From the NCBI GenBank assembly GCA_027569505.1, contig JAPDFF010000067.1, forward strand, positions 59,864 through 123,863: 64,000 nucleotides of DNA. Direction: 5' to 3'. This DNA is from Chloridium humicola (lineage: Eukaryota > Ascomycota > Sordariomycetes > Chaetosphaeriales > Chaetosphaeriaceae). The position numbers were made by a program, and so were the translations under genes. The notes below the pieces were generated by a model. It did not search any database and was not told where the DNA came from. It was given only the letters and a program-made list of their open reading frames with translations. Below are positions 59,305-64,000 of this stretch, piece after piece; the stretch's first letter is position 1; every line of letters begins with the position of its first letter.

Positions 59305-60678
59305 GCGGCTGGGTTAAGAAGCAGTCGCTGGACATGACGACAGAATGGGACACGATGTTATGAATGGATATGCTGATATGCTGGCTGGGTTTGCGGAAAC
59401 ACCGTCATCTGGCTGGGGCAAACAAACAGGGCAGTAACGCGAGCTACCCGGTGGATTGCAAGGGCGGGGTCATACTATCCGAGCATGCGCGCATGTGACA
59501 TTGGCTGCATACGGGCGTTTGCGGTCGTCGCCATATTGATTACGCATCTGCTGAAGTTCTTCCTGACCCCAACTCTGCTTCGTCTTTTGTGGTGTTCCAT
59601 GGTGTTTGTGTTGCGGTCCGGTGCACAACTAGGAGTTCAGTTAATCCACTAAAATGCAATCCGCCATCATCACAAGGCTCCGCCTCGGTTGTGTAATGAC
59701 TGACTTCTTCCGGTTCTGGCCTGGCATTTGCTCCTTTTATAAATTATAAGACTTGAGCCTCTCTACTCGCTGATCTCAGAAGATCATGTCTTGCATTATT
59801 CCGCTTCGTCGCTCCCCATACCAAATTTGCACCTCTGTCTCCCAACTAGATATATTTTGTGTTGCTGCAACTGGGACATATCTGTAAGATAGATATTCCG
59901 TTGCTTGTCGCGGTCGATAACCGGCGGCAGACAATTTTAGAGAAGTGGTAGTTAATTAATGTGGTAACATCGATCTGCCGGATCAGGACTACGTTAGTGG
60001 CGAAAAGTAAACAGCATAAAGCAGATATGGCTCCTAGGCCCTTAACTTAACTAGAGGTACGTTACTAAAAAAATATATGACATTTCAACGATTGCAGAAA
60101 TCCATCACTCTGTAAAAGAAAACCAAAAGAACGTCACTTGACCAAAGCCTCAGAGGCATGTCCTACTTAGGCCGAGTTTTTGACCATGAACCGCCACACA
60201 TGTTGCCCGATAATCAGCGGGAAGCCAAAGTACTCTCTTCCCATTTCTTGTGACCCAATCGTTGCTGACAAAGAGAACATCGCTGGCGGGTTTCTGGTCT
60301 CCAGAGCTGCTTGAAGCGTCGGAGTTTACGTTACGCTCAATAGCCCTCGGTCATTCCTGGAGAATATGAGACAAGATGCGCCTCGCGGAGGAAATGGGGT
60401 CATAGATGAGGAGGCCCTCAAAGGGTTGTCCATGTCAGAGGTATTCCGAATTTAGTAATTTGTCTAATACCATCCGTTCAACCGCTGGCCACCCCCATCG
60501 ACGTAGTCTACCTACCTATGGATTCGACATAGACCGGGACCCAGTAGACTATAAATCGAATAGACGTTATCCACATATTGGGAACAGAGAGAAGATCGGG
60601 TTCCCAGACCCTTGCCCAATTCCTGCCCCTAATGCTTCAAGTTCTCACCCTCAGCCTCCCAGGGTGTCTTGCATGAAC
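59305..60678. other. AT-richer transition region
   Basis: About 1.4 kb. After the CHZ1 3' flank the base composition shifts toward A+T (for example near 59730-60080, with AAATTATAA and AAAAAAATATATG), unlike the housekeeping part of the window. Short frames only; no recognisable gene. It marks the border of the decayed cluster. Confidence 0.45.
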
Positions 60679-61707
60679 CTACTCAGCGTTTAACCCCAAT
60701 CTCATACTCTCCTTCTCCAGCATGGACAGCGCATCAGGGAACCTCGGCGTCAGCTTAGCCCCAAATGGAATCGGGCGCCTTGGTATGTAAGGATTGCCAG
60801 GTCAGCGTCTGCCCATTATCACGGAATTTGACAGAGCAACTCACACAACAAGCCCATCATCAATGCACCCCTCGGTATCAATCTCGACATGCAGTCCATT
60901 CTCATCCTTCAATCCCTCAATGTCCATCGCCCACAGCATCATAGTCACCTGCATAACCAGCATGCTGACGGCCACGTGGCGACCCGGGCAGATGCGACGG
61001 CCGAAGCCAAACGTCACATGGCTCTCTTCTTTGGTTCCTACGGGGCCGGGCGTGAGTTCGCCGGTGCGTTCGTTGATGAATTTTGCGGGGTTGAAGAGAT
61101 GCGCGTCAGACCCGTAGCTTTGCGCATCGCGGTGCATGGTCCAGACATTGGCGATCAGGGTGGTGCCTTTGGGAATGGTGTAGCCTTCGTAGTGGATGTC
61201 CTCGGACGCCCTTCGAGGAAGGCCGATGGGGTCGATGGGTCGCCAGCGAATGGACTCTCTAACCATTGCGTGGATGTACGGCAGGTTCTTGCAGTCGTCG
61301 ATGGTGGGGAGTCTGTTGCGCTCGATGACGCGGTCGATCTCGGCGTGGGCACGGCGCTGGGTCTCGGGGAAGAGGATCATGGCCATCATCCACCATGCGA
61401 GGACGCCGAATGCGGCTTGGCCTCCGGCGTTGGGGGAGGGAGAATGAGTCAACTTTTTGTACAGTTAAGGCTGGGAAGGAAGAGAAGACGCACAAGGCTG
61501 CGGCAGCAAGCCAGTAGGCCTCCTCTTGGGTGAGGCCGTACTTGGCACTATCTTCGATGAAGGCGCGTGTCAGACTTAGGCTTTGGTCTCCGAGATTCAA
61601 AGTCGTCCGGGTGTCCTCGTAGATGCCCTTGAAGATGTCGGAATGCTTAGCAAAAAAGTCACCCGCCATTCTCTTCCAGGGTGAGAATATCGCATCCACG
61701 GGGCAAT
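60679..61707 (-). pseudogene. Cytochrome P450 remnant, C-terminal half
   Basis: Fungal E-class P450 (monooxygenase) fragment. Present: part of the F-G region (SPWKRMAGDFF), end of the I helix (AGGQAAFGVLAWW), the K-helix ExxR (ESIRWRP), FNPAKFINE, and the haem loop FGFGRRICPGRHVA with its cysteine. A last 66-nt intron (60844-60779) leads to the normal C-terminal block RPIPFGAKLTPRFPDAL. Missing: the membrane anchor and about 240 N-terminal residues. Near 61707 a PWMRY segment is in a different frame from SPWKRM, and between 61436 and 61490 no strong GT...AG pair keeps the frame into the I helix. The AGGQAA also replaces the usual acidic/Thr oxygen-activation pair. I read it as a pseudogene; a badly modelled live gene is less likely. 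Confidence 0.75.
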
Positions 61708-61793
61708 CTCGACATATTATGTGATGTGTGCTGCAGGTGAAGAACCTGAAGCTGCAGGACGCTGCCAGGACAAGAAGGTGTCTAGAAAATGTC

Positions 61794-62291
61794 CTATAGA
61801 AACGTCCCTAGCTTTAGTAGACCCCAACAGCGTATGTTCCTTGCATCAACCAACGTTCCGATTCTGTCGCGCCGGTCCGCCCCTCCTCCGGCATTGATCC
61901 GATGCATTAGAAAATGATACGACGCACCGGGAAGGGCTCCGCGGAGAGTAAATCTAGCACTCTGCATGCCCACTGTTACACTGCAGTCCACAGGCAATCC
62001 TAGATCTGACGTGTACAACATGAGGTGCCTGACACGGTATAGGTTCCTTGCGACGTTCCAACATTGTTGATTGTAACGCTCGGCTGGCCCCCACTCCAGA
62101 TCCTCCTGCGCCTTCTGGAATATCGCGGCGTTGATAAGAAAAACAGGCAAGACCCGCGGATTCATGCCCGCATATCCGATGTACGGCTGCACGGCACACC
62201 AAGCCATGTCACCCAATGCCACATCCAACTGCATATGCCAACCAAAAGGAATCCGTGTGCGGGATATTTCCGGGCCCGGTAGGGCAGGCAA
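61794..62291 (-). other. Unassigned open frame between the P450 and terpene synthase remnants
   Basis: A frame of 165 codons without ATG at its start (first ATG near 62234). It ends before the P450 remnant begins, where the P450 N terminus would be expected, but it does not resemble a P450 N terminus. The composition (for example FLINAAIFQKAQEDLEWGP) looks more protein-like than random frames nearby. It could be a remnant of a third cluster gene or chance. Confidence 0.3.
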
Positions 62292-62552
62292 TCTTTGGTC
62301 ATGATTATCGCGTCATGAAGCATCTTGCTTGAGGTTGGCTAGCTTGTGAGGGATTGTCCTTGGGAATTTGGCCTAGATATGCACATCACAACGGTCCTGC
62401 CACTTGTCAAGTCATCTAAGAATAGATGGAGTAAGCGGGGGAAGGGAGGGGGCAGATAGTCCAAGAAAAGAAATTATAAGTATGGGTCTGAAGAAACATG
62501 CCACAGTGTGGCCTTTGGGAACGTCAGTACAGTTCCTCATCAACTTTCAGCC

Positions 62553-63867
62553 ATGCCTCAGCCACTCATTCACCTCCCAGATAACCTCCGTAACTGGCCA
62601 TGGCCAAGGACCATTAACCCCCACTATGAGGAGTGCAAGCGCGAGTCAGAGGCGTGAATTGAGAGCTTTCAGGCTTTCAGTCCAAAGGCACAAAGGGCCT
62701 TTAACAAATGCAACTTCAGCTTGTTATCCTCATTGGCGTGGGCAAACCTAAACCGAGGCTCTGCCAACACCCCCCCTTTTCAGTCGGTTATCTAACCATC
62801 TCCCTCCAGACGGCTGTCGAATAGGATGTGACCTGATGCACCTCTTTTTCGTCTTTGACGAGCACTCAGACCGCAGCACGGCCGACGAAACACGCCACCA
62901 AGCCGAAACCATCATGGACGCCATCCGAAACCCGCACAAGCCCGACCATCCAACGAGTTTATCGGCGGCCGAGTTGCCCAGGAGTACTGGCTCAACGCCC
63001 TAAAATCCACACCCTCTTCCTTCCAGCGGCGCTTCATCTCCTCCTTCCAGCGGTACGTCGACTCGATCGTGCAGCAATCCTACGACCGCGACCACGGCTG
63101 CCAGCGGGAGCTGCAGAGCTATCTGGCTCTGCGGCGCCTCACCATCGGCGCGGAGCCGAGTTCGTGCTCAATGCGATGCATATGGATCTGCCGGATTATA
63201 TCATGGAGCACCCCACCATAAAGAAATTGGAGGGTCTTGCAACGGATATGATTATCGTGGGGAATGATATTGTTTCTTTTGGTCGGGAGTAAGCTACTCA
63301 GGCATAGAGAGTCCTTGGTGGGTGATCGCTGACGAACAGGTTAGACAGAGCCAGCCAGGCCAGCAGAGCACAACATCATCTCTGCCACGATGGCGTCCCT
63401 CAAGCTGTCGGCCCAAGGGGCAATGGATTAGGCTGGCGAGTTCCACGACGGGCTGGTGGATGAGTTTATTGTCGAGTACAAGCAACTACCGCAGTATCTG
63501 GAAGAAGGTGAGACGGTAAGCAGGCATGTCAGAGAGTATGCTACCGCGTTGGCAAATTGGGTTTGGGTTTCGGATTGTTGGGTGTTTGAGGTTGGTAAAC
63601 TACATTTGATCGGGGGGTATTATGCGCTTACCAGGTGTGTTATAGAGCGAACGCTACTTCGTCAAAGACGGTCTGCGCGTCGGGAAGGAAAGGACGTTTA
63701 TCCTCCGACACCAACAGTTTCTAGAAAACGCCGAGCTGGAGCCTGCAATTGCCCCTCCCCCTCTGGTCCCGGAGGCGGTGGTACTGGCAGGTTTTGGAGG
63801 GATATGGGGCGTTTGGAACTTGGCTGGTTCATTGTTCAGAAGGATCAATCTTTTCACCAAGTGGTAG
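62553..63867 (+). pseudogene. Class I terpene synthase pseudogene
   Basis: Terpene cyclase of the fungal sesquiterpene synthase type, broken in at least four places. Recognisable in order: N-terminal LRNWPWPRTINPHY, AFSPKAQRAFNKCNF, the metal-binding aspartate motif DEHSD (62857-62871, after LMHLFFVF), the NSE-type motif with Asn, Asp, Ser and Glu at 63263-63289 (NDIVSFGRE), and a C-terminal SERYF block at 63646. Damage: TGA at 62655-62657 and TAG at 63429-63431, both where Trp is usual in the family, and two single-base frame losses near 62950 and 63160. The first intron seems to start with GC. Both metal-binding motifs survive, so decay appears recent. It is divergent from the P450 remnant. 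Confidence 0.85.
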
Positions 63868-63876
63868 ATACCTATA

Positions 63877-64000
63877 ACGTGTTTGATAAGCGAGCGGAAC
63901 AGATAAGCGAGCGGAACACTTTTCCACGCGACGCGACACCTCTGCGCTCAACACTGATTTTCTCAACAACCCAATATGCCTCCTACTTTAAAAGAAGCCA
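63877..64000 (+). mobile_element. Left end of a probable Tc1/mariner-pogo type DNA transposon
   Basis: After a TA at 63875-63876 the sequence ACGTGTTTGATAAGCG begins, followed by a directly repeated 17-mer and, about 60 bases on, an ATG at 63976 that opens MPPTLKEA up to the window edge. TA target choice, a GAGCGGAACA-type terminal sequence and an N terminus of this kind fit fungal pogo/Fot-like transposons whose transposase begins with a Psq-type helix-turn-helix. The other end lies outside, so the terminal inverted repeat cannot be confirmed. It starts nine bases after the terpene synthase stop. Confidence 0.6.
63885..63918. repeat. Direct repeat, two perfect 17-bp copies
   Basis: GATAAGCGAGCGGAACA occurs twice in tandem at the end of the presumed transposon. 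Subterminal direct repeats of this kind are possible transposase binding sites. Confidence 0.8.

Noticed and set aside
1..64000. CRISPR arrays, bacterial-type operons or defence systems
   Set aside because: No regularly spaced repeats; all genes are spliced fungal genes with their own promoters.

Overview
The window is nuclear DNA of a filamentous ascomycete, most likely a Sordariomycete of the Sordariales type. Evidence: G+C-rich genes with many short introns (about 45-90 nt, GTRNGT donors, CTAAC-like branch points), strictly eukaryotic housekeeping genes, fungus-only families (DUF3984-like, GET1, YPD1, CHZ1, opsin-related protein) and RIP-compatible stop codons in dead sequence. I rebuilt exon joins by hand from splice signals and reading phase. 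Every multi-exon model given as intact below closes in frame, but none has been checked against transcripts or databases.

Layout. 1-24 kb: ELP1 (5' part only, running off the left edge), a DUF3984-like protein, the phosphorelay protein YPD1, a 2H-phosphoesterase (AKAP7-like), a coiled-coil protein, a zinc-finger-like protein, mitochondrial ribosomal protein MRPL40/uL24m and the GTPase RHO1. 24-40 kb: a very small metallothionein-like gene, a vacuolar-type amino acid transporter, a GPI-anchored aspartic protease, a PTAR1-like prenyltransferase alpha subunit divergent from GET1, a membrane protein, and the golgin RUD3. 40-59 kb: NOP15, a large conserved fungal protein, a decayed LINE with an LTR-like insert, an opsin-related protein, VID28/GID5, a Pho80-type cyclin, EMC10 and CHZ1. 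59-64 kb is different: AT-richer, with a cytochrome P450 remnant and a divergently transcribed terpene synthase pseudogene, followed within 10 bases by the left end of a probable pogo-type DNA transposon. This looks like the remains of a small terpene gene cluster.

The housekeeping genes are independent units rather than an operon. Shared themes are the ER/Golgi membrane system (GET1, EMC10, RUD3, RHO1, PTAR1-like), signalling (YPD1, Pho80 cyclin, VID28) and ribosome production (NOP15, MRPL40). The observations I find most worth following up are the terpene cluster remains, the 29-residue cysteine-rich gene, the nested transposon relic with a 14-bp target duplication, and a repeated switch from C-rich to G-rich sense strand inside many coding regions.
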